From Promethearchaeota archaeon (GTDB taxonomy: Archaea; Asgardarchaeota; Lokiarchaeia; Sigyniarchaeales; SOKP01), in contig JAHPZJ010000010.1 of assembly GCA_019058245.1 (NCBI GenBank), positions 78,224-142,223 of the forward strand: a stretch of 64,000 nt of DNA, written 5' to 3'. The position numbers were made by a program, and so were the translations under genes. Shown here piece after piece: positions 8,531 to 17,873 of the stretch (the first letter of the stretch is position 1; each line of letters starts with the position of its first letter). The notes beneath the pieces were generated by a model. It saw only the letters and a list, made by a program, of their open reading frames with translations, had not been told where the DNA came from and made no database searches.

Positions 8531-9427
8531 ATGATTCAAGAAATTGTTACCGAATTTAATAAATCCAATAATCAAAACGATGTTTCTAAAGTAGAAAGTA
8601 TTATTTCTCCAATATTTTCTGGAAAAGATAAAGAGAGTAAGCAATTTCGCGAAAATATAAAGGGATTATTATTGGATGCTATGAAAAATGCAGGAACTAA
8701 TTCTTTTCAAAGAAATGCTTTTTGGTTTTATGTGAAAAAAACTATTACTAAAGGTTTAAAAAATGGAAAGCCAATAATAGAAGTGGAAGAGAGTTTGCGA
8801 AATTTTATTAGAAAGCATGTGGATAGAGATAAAGATATTAAGTCTCAAGAATTCAAATTTGCTAAATTGAGGTTTGAAAATATTAAAAACTACATTGTAG
8901 GAGATAAAATACTCGATCTGGGTGCGGGAAATGGTCTTTTAGCTTTAGAAATTAAGAAACAGCTTAAAAAAGAGGTTTTATTGGTTGATATAATTGATTA
9001 TAACTATACAGATCTTCCAATTATAATATTTAATCCTAAAGATCCTCTACCTATTGCTAATGAGGAAGTGGATACTACTATTCTCTATTGTGTTTTGCAT
9101 CATGCAAGTAATCCTGAACATTTATTGCATGAAGCAGCGAGAGTTACTAAAAGACGCTTAGTAATTAAAGAAAGCTATATTGAGAAAGAGAATATCATGA
9201 TAACTAATAGTTTTGTTGATTGGTTTTTTAATCGAGTGATTGGTGATGAAGATATAAATGTTCCACTTAATTTTCTTAAAATTAAATCATGGGAGACTCT
9301 TCTCAAATCATATGGTTTTACTGTAATTGAAACTAAATATGTTGGCACAGATGAGCCAGCAGTCCCGGAACATCATGTATTTATTATTGCTGAAAAATCT
9401 AATTCTATATATTCTAATTATCATTAA
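8531..9427 (+). CDS. Class I SAM-dependent methyltransferase
   Basis: The 298-residue protein has an N-terminal helical region (about 1-115) and then a Rossmann methyltransferase domain. Motif I is ILDLGAGNGLLALEIK (about residues 124-139), followed by VLLVDIIDY, PLPIANEEVDTTILYCVLHHASNPEHLLHEAARVTKRRLVIKE. These are the methyltransferase type 11 motifs, usually for small molecules or lipids. Control by the divergent TetR regulator suggests an inducible role, perhaps detoxification or modification of a natural product. The substrate is not determinable. Confidence 0.85.
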   Translation: MIQEIVTEFNKSNNQNDVSKVESIISPIFSGKDKESKQFRENIKGLLLDAMKNAGTNSFQRNAFWFYVKKTITKGLKNGKPIIEVEESLRNFIRKHVDRDKDIKSQEFKFAKLRFENIKNYIVGDKILDLGAGNGLLALEIKKQLKKEVLLVDIIDYNYTDLPIIIFNPKDPLPIANEEVDTTILYCVLHHASNPEHLLHEAARVTKRRLVIKESYIEKENIMITNSFVDWFFNRVIGDEDINVPLNFLKIKSWETLLKSYGFTVIETKYVGTDEPAVPEHHVFIIAEKSNSIYSNYH

Positions 9428-9455
9428 GTTGAATTTGAATATGGTTTTAAAGTTG

Positions 9456-10226
9456 TTAAAAAATTTTTGGGAAAATCTTTTGGGAATTCTTCTCTATTTG
9501 TTGTTCTAATTCTTTTGAATCAATGTTCTTTAGTTTAGAGATTGTATTTAAAACTTCTCGAATCATTGCTGGAGTGCCGATTTTTCCTGAATATTTAACA
9601 GGACCATCACTTTCAAGCAAAATAAATTCTTTTTCAACTTTTAAAACGGTATTTTTTACTGCTGGGGAATATGATATTGCTGGAGTAATTGAGAAATAAT
9701 AACCTCTGTCTATTCCCATATTTAAATATTGTTCAGGACCAGAATACCAATGAATATTTATATTAGGAATTGAATATGATGGAAGTATATCAAATACAAT
9801 TTTTTCAGCACCTTTAATATGCAAATTAACCGGTAATTCTAATTCTTGTGCTAGTGAAAGCATTTTTTCAAAAACTTCCTTTTGAAATGGATATAACTCC
9901 TTTTCTTTAATAAAGTGATGATCTAAACCAATTTCCCCTATTACACAAATTTTTTCTTTATTTTTTCTAATTATATCAATTGCTGAATCCAATTGTTTTT
10001 CTAGATCTCTATTCATTTTCACTTCTTCAGGATGGATTCCTAATGCGGGATATATAATATCATATTTATCAGAAATCTCTAAAATCCGTTCTAGACTAAT
10101 TACACTCATTCCAACGGAGATTATTTTTCGAACTCCAGCATTTTTTGCTTCCTTAATAATCTCATCAATAACTAAATAGAGATTAGCATGACAATGGATA
10201 TCTATTAACATTCTATAAACCCTCAA
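9456..10226 (-). CDS. TatD-family metal-dependent hydrolase
   Basis: The protein carries all TatD metal-site motifs: DIHCHAN near the start, IGEIGLDHH (about residues 99-107), LHIKGA, IHWYSG and LLESDGP. TatD proteins are TIM-barrel metal-dependent DNases or amidohydrolases in the cytosol. The natural start is probably the internal MLIDIHCHAN at residue 6, giving about 251 residues. The HCFSG motif is changed to HWYSG, so nuclease activity is likely but not certain. It converges on the methyltransferase and is followed upstream by a small coiled-coil gene. Confidence 0.85.
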   Translation of the reverse strand: MRVYRMLIDIHCHANLYLVIDEIIKEAKNAGVRKIISVGMSVISLERILEISDKYDIIYPALGIHPEEVKMNRDLEKQLDSAIDIIRKNKEKICVIGEIGLDHHFIKEKELYPFQKEVFEKMLSLAQELELPVNLHIKGAEKIVFDILPSYSIPNINIHWYSGPEQYLNMGIDRGYYFSITPAISYSPAVKNTVLKVEKEFILLESDGPVKYSGKIGTPAMIREVLNTISKLKNIDSKELEQQIEKNSQKIFPKIF

Positions 10227-10257
10227 AAAAGCCTTGAAAACGTAAAAAGTAGGAAAG

Positions 10258-10596
10258 CTACATACTATTTACTTGCTCCCGTAGCAGAGCAATTTTTTTT
10301 ACTAATTCAAATTTTCTTCTATAATTGTAATCCGCTGAATCTAAATGGTTTTGTAAAGATTCTAATTCCTTTAATAATAGATTTTTATAGTCTAGTTTAG
10401 TAAAATGCCCTATATGTTCTGGGAGTGGTTCTATTATTGCTGCTCGTTTTGATCTTAAATCTGAAATTGCTTTTGCCATTTGTGATTGAAATCCTTTTGC
10501 TTGAGTAGGATCTATATGTTCTAATGTATCAAATGAATCTTTCAAACCATCGATGAAAGCTTCTAAATCTTCAATATCAATTTTATCTTTTGCCAT
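10258..10596 (-). CDS. Hypothetical helical protein
   Basis: The 112-residue protein is rich in charged residues and predicted to be all helix, with a probable coiled coil in the C-terminal half (NLLLKELESLQNHLDSADYNYRRKFELVKKIALLREQV). No catalytic or metal motifs are visible and no family is recognised. It lies 31 nt upstream of the TatD gene on the same strand, so the two may be one transcript. Confidence 0.65.
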   Translation of the reverse strand: MAKDKIDIEDLEAFIDGLKDSFDTLEHIDPTQAKGFQSQMAKAISDLRSKRAAIIEPLPEHIGHFTKLDYKNLLLKELESLQNHLDSADYNYRRKFELVKKIALLREQVNSM

Positions 10597-10725
10597 ATAA
10601 AATCGAGGAAAATCTTATTTTATAAAAATATAAGTTCTAGAAAGAAATTAAATATTTATTATTGTTTATTTATGTCAAAAATACAATTTGTTCCTACATA
10701 AACCAATAGTTACTAATTAAAATTA

Positions 10726-10845
10726 ATGATAAAAATTAAAAAAGAAGATATAATCAATATGTTGATGTTTCTCTCTGAAATGAATGGTTTATATGGATTA
10801 AATAAATATTTAAAATTCTATAAAAAATACGTTAATCAAATTTAA
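10726..10845 (+). CDS. Possible 39-residue leader peptide or small protein
   Basis: An ATG-initiated frame of 39 residues (MIKIKKEDIINMLMFLSEMN...) ends three bases before the TTG proposed as start of the CoA-transferase gene. Composition is plausible for a small helical protein. It might be a leader or simply chance in AT-rich DNA. Only its position and clean ATG support it. Confidence 0.35.
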   Translation: MIKIKKEDIINMLMFLSEMNGLYGLNKYLKFYKKYVNQI

Positions 10846-10848
10846 AAT

Positions 10849-12771
10849 TTGTTAGGTGGTCTTTTGTCATATAAATCTAATCAAGATACTTCTAATTTGT
10901 TAAAGCAATATCAAGAGAAAAAGGTATCTTTAGATGATGCAATTAAAAAGTATATTAAGCCAGGTGTTCGGATTTTTATCGATTCTGGTTGTTCTGAACC
11001 TATCGATCTTACCAAAAAATTAATTGATCTTGGAATAGAACTTCCTGATGTTGAGATATTACACTTTCTTAGTCTAAGTGATTTAGATTACTATGAAACT
11101 GCTGGTAGTATAGAAGATTTGTTCAGACATAATGCATTTTTCATTGGAAAATCATTACGTAAATATGTTGATGCTGGTCAAGCAGATTATACTCCAATGC
11201 TTCTTTCCGAGATTCCAAAATTATTTAAATCTGGAAGAATGCATTTAGATACAGCTTTAATCCAAGTAAGTCCACCAGATCGTTATGGTTTTTGTAGTTT
11301 TGGAATTAATGTTGATATTGTTAAGCCAATTGCAGAATCAGCGGATTATGTGGTGGCAGAGATCAATCCAAAAATGCCCCGCACTTTGGGTGATTCATTT
11401 ATTCATATGAATGACATTGATGCATTTGTAGTGAGTAATCATGAAATAATTGAATTTAATTATGGTAAACTTGATGATACTTCTACGAGGATTGCTAAAT
11501 TTGTCGCTTCCTTAGTTGAAGATGAATCTACTATTCAGATGGGAATAGGGCAAATTCCTAATGCAGTTACTCAGCAATTAATGGAAAAAAAAGATTTAGG
11601 TGTTCACAGTGAAGTATTTTCCGATGGAATTGTAGATTTAGTAGAAAGCGGTGTAGTTACATGTAAAAAAAAGACGTTACATAAAGATAAGATTATATGC
11701 TCATTTGTTATGGGCTCTAAGAAATTATATGATTTTGTTGACGATAACCCTATGGTGGAATTCCATCCATGTGATTACACCAATAATCCCTCTATAATAA
11801 GTCAAAATAAAAAACAGGTAGCTATAAATGCTGCGTTAAGTGTTGATCTCACTGGACAAGTGAATTCAGATTCTATAGGTTATCGTTTTTATAGTGGAAT
11901 TGGAGGTCAAGTGGATTTTATCAGAGGTGCAGGCAGATCGATAGATGGTAAACCAATTATGACTTTACCTTCTACTGTGACTTTAAAAGATGGTACTGTG
12001 GTGTCTCGAATAGTTCCTTATCTTCAACCAGGTTCAGGAGTAGTAATTACAAGAGGAGATATTCACTATGTAGTAACAGAATGGGGTATAGCATCTCTCT
12101 ATGGAAAAAGTATTAGAGAAAGAGTTCTGGAAATGATAAACATAGCACATCCTGATTTTAGGGAAGAATTACTTGAGCATGCGAAAAAATGGAAGTATAT
12201 TTATTCAGACCAAAAATTGCCAATCTCGATTGATGGAAGAATAAGTATTTATCCAGAAAAATATGAAACTACTCTAAATCTTAAAAATGGAAAAACAATT
12301 AAAATACGACCAGTAAAACCAACAGATGAAAGAATGATTCAAGAACTTCATTATTCTTTGGATGAAAAAGATAGATATTTGAGATTTTTCACCCCTATGA
12401 AAGATTTTCGACATACAAAAATCCAACCAATGGTAAATATTGATTACTCTACAGATATGATTTTGGTATGTGAATTTAGTGAAAAGGAAGAAGAACAAAT
12501 AATTGGGTTAGGTGCATTTTTTAAAACAATTAAGCCTTCTATTGCAGAGTTAGCATTTGTAATTCATAAAAATTGGAGAAGTTTAGGAATATCTAAGTTT
12601 TTATTGAATTATTTGGTACAAATTGGAAAAGAACTTAATTATAGAACATTTACAGGTTCGATTTTACTTGAAAATAAACCAATGCTTCATATAATTAATA
12701 ACTCAGGATATTTACTAAAACTTAAAAGGATTGAGGGGGGAGTTACAAATTTCGCATTTGATCTTTCTTAA
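10849..12771 (+). CDS. Acetyl-CoA hydrolase/CoA-transferase fused to GNAT domain
   Basis: Residues ~15-450 match the acetyl-CoA hydrolase / 4-hydroxybutyrate CoA-transferase family: IFIDSGCSEP near residue 45, MGIGQIPNAVTQQL and LGVHSEVFSDGIVDLVESG in the middle, then GIGGQVDFIRGAGRS, TRGDIHYVVTEWGIASLYGKS and HPDFREELL. The last ~170 residues are a GNAT acetyltransferase domain (IRPVKPTDERMIQEL, LAFVIHKNWRSLGISKFLL). This two-domain architecture is a known family, where the GNAT part may tune or modify the CoA enzyme. It probably moves CoA between short-chain acids and acetyl-CoA. The start is TTG at 10849 or TTG at 10864, which gives the more natural MSYKSN. Confidence 0.88.
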   Translation: MLGGLLSYKSNQDTSNLLKQYQEKKVSLDDAIKKYIKPGVRIFIDSGCSEPIDLTKKLIDLGIELPDVEILHFLSLSDLDYYETAGSIEDLFRHNAFFIGKSLRKYVDAGQADYTPMLLSEIPKLFKSGRMHLDTALIQVSPPDRYGFCSFGINVDIVKPIAESADYVVAEINPKMPRTLGDSFIHMNDIDAFVVSNHEIIEFNYGKLDDTSTRIAKFVASLVEDESTIQMGIGQIPNAVTQQLMEKKDLGVHSEVFSDGIVDLVESGVVTCKKKTLHKDKIICSFVMGSKKLYDFVDDNPMVEFHPCDYTNNPSIISQNKKQVAINAALSVDLTGQVNSDSIGYRFYSGIGGQVDFIRGAGRSIDGKPIMTLPSTVTLKDGTVVSRIVPYLQPGSGVVITRGDIHYVVTEWGIASLYGKSIRERVLEMINIAHPDFREELLEHAKKWKYIYSDQKLPISIDGRISIYPEKYETTLNLKNGKTIKIRPVKPTDERMIQELHYSLDEKDRYLRFFTPMKDFRHTKIQPMVNIDYSTDMILVCEFSEKEEEQIIGLGAFFKTIKPSIAELAFVIHKNWRSLGISKFLLNYLVQIGKELNYRTFTGSILLENKPMLHIINNSGYLLKLKRIEGGVTNFAFDLS

Positions 12772-12865
12772 TCAAATATTTGGAAAAGGAATTATATTAT
12801 AAAATCAATAAGTTCATTTTTATATTCTTTTTATTGTTAATTACTAAGCAATTCTCCATGATTGT

Positions 12866-13747
12866 ATGTCAAAATTAAGTGAGAAAATATTTATCAATGA
12901 TTTTCATAAGGTATATAAAGAAAAAGGTTTAACCTTAGAAATAATTGAATTATTCAAGAAAATTATTTATGATTATTATAGAAATCATAAGAGAAAATTT
13001 CCTTTTAGGGAAAGAGTTACGCCTTATAATGTTCTTGTTTCTGAAATTATGCTCCAACAGACCCAAACTGGAAGAGTTGTCGAAAAATTTTTGAAATTCA
13101 TACAAAAGTTTCCAGATTTTTTAACATTATCTTCAGCTTCGCTTGAAGAAGTTCTCGGAATATGGAAAGGCTTAGGTTATAATAGAAGAGCAATAGCTTT
13201 AAAAAAAATTGCAGAAATTGTTATTAATGATTTCAATGGAAAATTACCCGATTCTCTTGAAATTTTAAAATCTTTTCCACAAATAGGACATAATACAGCT
13301 TCCTCTATATTAGCATTTGCTTTTAATAAAGCTGTGTTTTTTATTGAAACAAATATAAGAAGAGTATACATTTACTTTTTTTTTCCTGATAAAAATAAAA
13401 TCGAGGATAAAGAGATAATGAGTATAATAAAAAAGACAATAGACAATAATAATCCTCGTAAGTGGTATTATGCCTTAATGGATTATGGTGTTATGTTAAA
13501 AAAAACTCATCCTGAAATAAATAAAAGAAGTGTTCTTTATAGAAAACAATCACCATTTAAAGGATCAACAAGGCAAGTCAGAGGAAAAATCCTAAAACTA
13601 TTAATTAATGAGGGACCGATGGAAATTACTAAAATTCAAGAGCGTTCTAAAATTTTGGATAAAGAGAGAATAAAAAAAATACTCGTTCAATTAAAACAAG
13701 AAGGATTCATCGAGAGTAGAGATGGTATTGTAAAAATTGCTAAATAA
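12866..13747 (+). CDS. mutY: MutY-like A/G-specific adenine glycosylase lacking the Fe-S cluster
   Basis: The 293-residue HhH-GPD glycosylase has the MutY catalytic Glu in SEIMLQQTQT and helix-hairpin-helix LKSFPQIGHNTASSILAFA. The next motif, FIETNIRRVY, has Glu where MutY normally has the catalytic Asp (V-D-T/G-N-x-x-R-V). The four cysteines of the usual [4Fe-4S] loop are absent. In their place is RSVLYRKQSPFKGSTRQVRGKIL, seen in cluster-less members. There is no NUDIX domain, and the C-terminal ~60 residues look like a winged helix (MEITKIQERS...IKKILVQLKQEGFIES). The likely role is removal of adenine opposite 8-oxoguanine. Confidence 0.82.
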   Translation: MSKLSEKIFINDFHKVYKEKGLTLEIIELFKKIIYDYYRNHKRKFPFRERVTPYNVLVSEIMLQQTQTGRVVEKFLKFIQKFPDFLTLSSASLEEVLGIWKGLGYNRRAIALKKIAEIVINDFNGKLPDSLEILKSFPQIGHNTASSILAFAFNKAVFFIETNIRRVYIYFFFPDKNKIEDKEIMSIIKKTIDNNNPRKWYYALMDYGVMLKKTHPEINKRSVLYRKQSPFKGSTRQVRGKILKLLINEGPMEITKIQERSKILDKERIKKILVQLKQEGFIESRDGIVKIAK

Positions 13748-13753
13748 ATAGAT

Positions 13754-15070
13754 TTATTTCAATTTCTTAGTTTTTATATAATTAGCTATTTTAATAGCGA
13801 CACTTTCTTGTCTCTTCCAATCTCCAAATGCATTTCCTTTTGAGATAAGGGAAATGATCTCCTTTTTATAGTGATCTTTTATTCTACTAACAGATTTCTT
13901 TTCAAAGGGTGTCTGAGGTAAGGGAATAAAAGAATGAGCATGTATTCGTGCTCCCATACTTGATAATGATTTCATCATTTCTATCGTAAGGTTCATATCT
14001 TCTTCATTTTCTCCTGGTAACCCGAAAATGAAGTCAAGATTAATCTTTAAATTATTTTTTAAAGTTAAATCTACAGCATGATATATATCTTCTACAGTAT
14101 GTCCTCTATGACATAAGTTTAAGATCTTTTGACTGCCTGATTGTACACCTATAGTTATATTATCATTATCAGCATATTTTAAAACTAAAGCTAATGTATC
14201 ATTCGTGACATGTTCTGGTCGTACTTCTGAGGGAAATGTGCCTAAAAATAATCTTCCTTTTTTACCAATTACTTTTCTTACATTAATAAGTAGAGTTTCA
14301 AGTCTCTTCAAATTTAAATTCATTCCATCAATAGAACCATATGAAAACGCATTAGGTGTAATAAATCTTATATCCGTATTATCCCCATAATAATTTTTTA
14401 ATTCTTTAACATATCTGCATATAGCATCAATACTTCTATGGCGAGGTGTGGTTCCTAAAATATAAGGTGTTTGACAGAAATAACATACATAGGGGCATCC
14501 TCTCGTGATCTCAATTGCTCCAAACCTAATATTTTTTACAGGAAATGGCGGATAATTATCTAAATTAATAAAATCTCTTTTACCTGTGAAAATATATTCC
14601 TTGTTTTCATTTAAATAAGCAATTCCCTTGATCATAGAATATTCTTCATTGTTGATAATAATTCGCATAAGTTCTATTATAGTTTCTTCACCTTCACCAA
14701 CCACAACAAAATCAAATCCCATTTTTAGAGTCCCATAGGGATCTCCTGTAGGATGAGAACCACCAGCAATAATCAATAATCTTTTAGTAAATTTTTTTTT
14801 CAATCTTTGAACTAATTCATAGCTTTCAAAAAGTTGAATAGTAGAAAAAGAAATTGCTAACACAATTTGATCATATTTTTCAAATATTCCTTTAAGTGTC
14901 AAGAAAATCTCATTTATAGTCTGAACAAAGTAAAAATCGATACTCTCAAATATTGCATCTGTTTCAAGTGCACCAGCAATAGCATTTAAACTATAAAAAT
15001 TTTGCTTATGATAATAAATTAGAAAAGCGATTTTTTTCAAAGAGGAATTACCAAAATAATATATTTCCAA
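13754..15070 (-). CDS. B12-binding-like radical SAM protein (TIGR04013-like)
   Basis: The 438-residue protein has an N-terminal cobalamin-binding-like Rossmann region (about 1-150, with VLAISFSTIQLFESYELVQRL and AGGSHPTGDP...VVVGEGEETI). The radical SAM core follows, with its [4Fe-4S] motif in ITRGCPYVCYFCQTP (C-x3-C-x2-C, about residues 190-200). Later motifs are IGVQSGSQKIL and NLDFIFGLPGENEEDM. It resembles the archaeal MJ1487-type group of unknown substrate. The classical DxHxxG cobalamin motif is not visible, so B12 use is uncertain. It ends seven bases from the convergent mutY end. Confidence 0.82.
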   Translation of the reverse strand: MEIYYFGNSSLKKIAFLIYYHKQNFYSLNAIAGALETDAIFESIDFYFVQTINEIFLTLKGIFEKYDQIVLAISFSTIQLFESYELVQRLKKKFTKRLLIIAGGSHPTGDPYGTLKMGFDFVVVGEGEETIIELMRIIINNEEYSMIKGIAYLNENKEYIFTGKRDFINLDNYPPFPVKNIRFGAIEITRGCPYVCYFCQTPYILGTTPRHRSIDAICRYVKELKNYYGDNTDIRFITPNAFSYGSIDGMNLNLKRLETLLINVRKVIGKKGRLFLGTFPSEVRPEHVTNDTLALVLKYADNDNITIGVQSGSQKILNLCHRGHTVEDIYHAVDLTLKNNLKINLDFIFGLPGENEEDMNLTIEMMKSLSSMGARIHAHSFIPLPQTPFEKKSVSRIKDHYKKEIISLISKGNAFGDWKRQESVAIKIANYIKTKKLK

Positions 15071-15238
15071 TAATTTAAAATTATATAATAAAATATTTTG
15101 TAAATTTTATGTATAATTCATTATTTTAACATTAAATGTATTTTTCACATAAAAGCTAAACTCCGATGATTATTTAAATTCATCTTTATATTATTATTTC
15201 AAGATTAAATCAAAAAGAAAAGGTAAAGAACGATAATA

Positions 15239-15703
15239 ATGTTATTCAGTGAATTATTTGCCACGCAAATTGATGAAGTTGGAATTTCATGGTTTGATTT
15301 CTATTCTATAGGGCATATTTGTTTAGGAATTGGTCTCTTTCTATTCTGGTCCTTATTTTATACAATTCCAAAAAAAAAAGGGAGAGTACCAATTTTTTCA
15401 CTTTTGTTTGTTTTTATTCTTACTGTTATATTCGCAATAATTTGGGAGATCATTGAACATGTTATATTCCTCAATCTTGGATTGAAATTTGAAGATAGAC
15501 CTGATAGTTGGCAAAATATGACCACTGACGTAATATTATGCGTAGTTGGCGGTCTTGGAACTTGGCTTTTTGCTTACTTAATATTTGAAAAAGATAAAAG
15601 TGTAATTGGCTATTACATTTTTGGGATTATTGGATTTGGTGTTTGGATTGGCATTTTCATAATTCTGAGATATTTAACTCTACATAACTCACCAATTATA
15701 TAA
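15239..15703 (+). CDS. Four-helix membrane protein, unknown function
   Basis: The 154-residue protein has about four membrane segments (near residues 22-42, 50-75, 100-118 and 125-148). Polar residues sit inside or next to them: IGHICLG in the first, IWEIIEHV in the second, and TTDVILCVVGG before the third. A His/Glu/Asp set in membrane helices hints at metal or substrate binding, as in some DUF2238/DUF2585-like proteins. That link is tentative. It precedes the amidohydrolase gene by 36 nt on the same strand. Confidence 0.65.
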   Translation: MLFSELFATQIDEVGISWFDFYSIGHICLGIGLFLFWSLFYTIPKKKGRVPIFSLLFVFILTVIFAIIWEIIEHVIFLNLGLKFEDRPDSWQNMTTDVILCVVGGLGTWLFAYLIFEKDKSVIGYYIFGIIGFGVWIGIFIILRYLTLHNSPII

Positions 15704-15739
15704 TATATTTTTTATTCTATAATTTATATTCCTTATAAA

Positions 15740-16498
15740 ATGTCTGATCTTAGTGAGTTTATTGAATATCAAGAAGGTAATATACCATTAATTATCTCAG
15801 TTCCGCATGGAGGAATATTAGAATGTAATTCTATACCTAATAGAAAATCAGGAGTTTTAGGAATTGATAAAAACACTATAGAATTTTCTAGAAATCTTAT
15901 ATCCCAAATCAGTCGAAGATTTAAAGAGAAAAATTTAGAAGAAAAAAATCCTTATTACATTTTTTCATTGATCAGGAGAAGTAAAATCGATTTAAACCGC
16001 TTTAAAAAAGACGCATATAATCAAGAATCATTTCTAGCTAAGGAAATCTATAATTTCTATCACTCCAAAATCAAATATTGGGTATTAAATAATATAAAGT
16101 GGTATAAACATTCATTCTTGATAGATATTCACGGTTTTGAAAAATATAATCGTCCTCCTGGATTTCGAGATGTTGATATAATTTTAGGTACTAATAATTT
16201 AGAATCATTCTTTCCTGAATCAATTCCGAAAAGAAATTGGGGAAATAATATCCGCGGGAAAATTATTCAAAAATTTCTGGAATTTGACATATCGATTGCT
16301 CCAGGTCATCCAAGAAGGAGAGAATATGTTTTAACTGGAGGTTATATAACACAAACTTATGGTGCTTCTCATATTCCAAAAAGTCAGACAATTCAGATTG
16401 AAATCTCTGACAGAATAAGAATACATAATATAGAATTAAGAAAAATTGCTACTAAAATATTAGTTGATATTTTATTTGAGAATTTAAAGGATTTTTAA
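15740..16498 (+). CDS. N-formylglutamate amidohydrolase-family protein
   Basis: The 252-residue protein shows the FGase fold motifs: IPLIISVPHGGILECNSIPNR at residues ~15-35, where the His is a zinc ligand, SLIRRSKIDLNRF around 77-89, and SFLIDIHGFEKYNRPPG around 128-143 with a second zinc ligand. The family hydrolyses N-formylglutamate or related acyl amino acids using zinc. No histidine-degradation genes are near, so the real substrate may differ. It converges on the helical gene at 16514. Confidence 0.75.
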   Translation: MSDLSEFIEYQEGNIPLIISVPHGGILECNSIPNRKSGVLGIDKNTIEFSRNLISQISRRFKEKNLEEKNPYYIFSLIRRSKIDLNRFKKDAYNQESFLAKEIYNFYHSKIKYWVLNNIKWYKHSFLIDIHGFEKYNRPPGFRDVDIILGTNNLESFFPESIPKRNWGNNIRGKIIQKFLEFDISIAPGHPRRREYVLTGGYITQTYGASHIPKSQTIQIEISDRIRIHNIELRKIATKILVDILFENLKDF

Positions 16499-16513
16499 AG
16501 CTCTTATTAAGCT

Positions 16514-17113
16514 TTAACTGTGTAGTGATATGATTCTTCTAGCAATTCGATTAATAAATTTACTCTGCTGAATTTTGCAGATATGGGCAACTTTTTTGTA
16601 ATTAAAGGATTCTGCTAATGTATCTAGGTATGAGATATTATATAAAATTGAAATATTTCTATCATTTTTCATGAATAGCATATCTAATTCTTTCTTAATT
16701 ACAGATTCATGAATATTTAATTTCTTTAAAATCCTTTTTTTTATTTCTCTGATAGCTTCTTCAAAATTAAGATCTCTTATGCTAGATATAATAGAATTTA
16801 ATACAAGGGTGTAAATAATAACTGTGTTAATATTTTCAGCCTCCTTTACAGATTCAAATTTAAACTGAAGGTCTTGATATATTTCTCTTACAAAATTTTC
16901 ATCAATCCCTTTTATTTTTCTAAAGAGCTTAAGAAATTCCAAATATTTTCCTTCTAAAAATAAATTTAAATTTTGATTGAATATATCCTTAAATTTCCTT
17001 ATAATTTGTCCTGAGTTACTTATTTTAAGGGATATTTCGGGTGTCCTACCAGTAATGATATCTTTTCCTTTATAGAATTGTTGATTTATAAGGTTTTCTG
17101 TTCCTTCATACAA
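16514..17113 (-). CDS. Hypothetical helical protein, 199 residues
   Basis: The protein is predicted to be nearly all alpha-helical and basic. No cysteine cluster, P-loop, membrane segment or other motif is visible, and no family is recognised. A strongly basic C-terminal region (KIQQSKFINRIARRII) might bind nucleic acid or a partner. It is separated from the next upstream gene by about 310 bases in which no gene is seen. Confidence 0.6.
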   Translation of the reverse strand: MYEGTENLINQQFYKGKDIITGRTPEISLKISNSGQIIRKFKDIFNQNLNLFLEGKYLEFLKLFRKIKGIDENFVREIYQDLQFKFESVKEAENINTVIIYTLVLNSIISSIRDLNFEEAIREIKKRILKKLNIHESVIKKELDMLFMKNDRNISILYNISYLDTLAESFNYKKVAHICKIQQSKFINRIARRIISLHS

Positions 17114-17426
17114 TTGTTCTAAGACATTTTTTATGGTATAACACCTATACTAAAATTTGTCAATATTTATCTTAATCAAATAATAAAAACGCATAGATTT
17201 AATTCTTTTCATCATCTTATTAAATTTTTTAAAAATAAATTTTAAGTTGAAATATTATAAGAGTAATACAGTCTCTATAAGGTTTTTACTCCACCCTTAT
17301 ATTAAATAACATAGGTTTTTTTAATTTAAACCAAAAAAAAGAATAATTTAAGATTGAAACTGAAAATTAATAAAAAAAAAGAAGATTTCTTTGAAAGCTT
17401 ATAGGTTGTGGCTAGATGATGATTAT
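17114..17426. other. Gene-less AT-rich stretch
   Basis: No credible open frame, tRNA, hairpin or repeat was found in these 313 bases on either strand. They probably hold the terminator of the SCP2 gene and the promoter of the helical gene. Confidence 0.5.
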
Positions 17427-17873
17427 TTAAAGATCTTCTATAAGATCTTCATATGCTTCCAAAGCCAATTCGACAATCTCTTGGAAAGCCATGGCGTCTT
17501 GAAGATTCCCTTCGACAGTAATATCTCCTGCCATATATGCTGAAGTTGCATCAACTTCTCCCATTAATATTCCAGCTCCTACTTCGAGAGAGGAAGACAT
17601 CGTAAATGAAGGATTCTCCACCTCTCCCTCACCAAAATCAAGATTACCTTCTTTAACTGTTAGCCAGACTTTCTTATCAATATCAGTTAGAATGCTTTGT
17701 ATTGCTATGTCCATATCTTCAAGTTCTTCTTTAAGGTCTTCATTCTCTTTAGAGATTTGCTTAATAAATTCATACATCTGCATAACTTCTTCAGCAGAAG
17801 CACTAGCTGCTCCAGCGTCTTGAGCTACCTTTATTTTCTTTAATAATGATTCGTCAACCATTTTAATTATCAA
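17427..17873 (-). CDS. SCP2 sterol-carrier-domain protein
   Basis: The 148-residue protein has an N-terminal coiled-coil-like helix (about 28-62) followed by an SCP2 fold: ILTDIDKKVWLTVKEGNLDFGEG, NPSFTMSSSLEVGAGILMGEVDATSAYMAGDITVEGNLQDAM. The last segment is the family's typical A-x-x-x-G-x-(I/L)-x-(V/I)-x-G-D motif, here with GN. SCP2 domains bind lipids or other hydrophobic ligands. It is acidic and probably cytosolic. A divergent paralogue lies at 18497, on the other side of an interrupted tRNA gene. Confidence 0.8.
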   Translation of the reverse strand: MIIKMVDESLLKKIKVAQDAGAASASAEEVMQMYEFIKQISKENEDLKEELEDMDIAIQSILTDIDKKVWLTVKEGNLDFGEGEVENPSFTMSSSLEVGAGILMGEVDATSAYMAGDITVEGNLQDAMAFQEIVELALEAYEDLIEDL

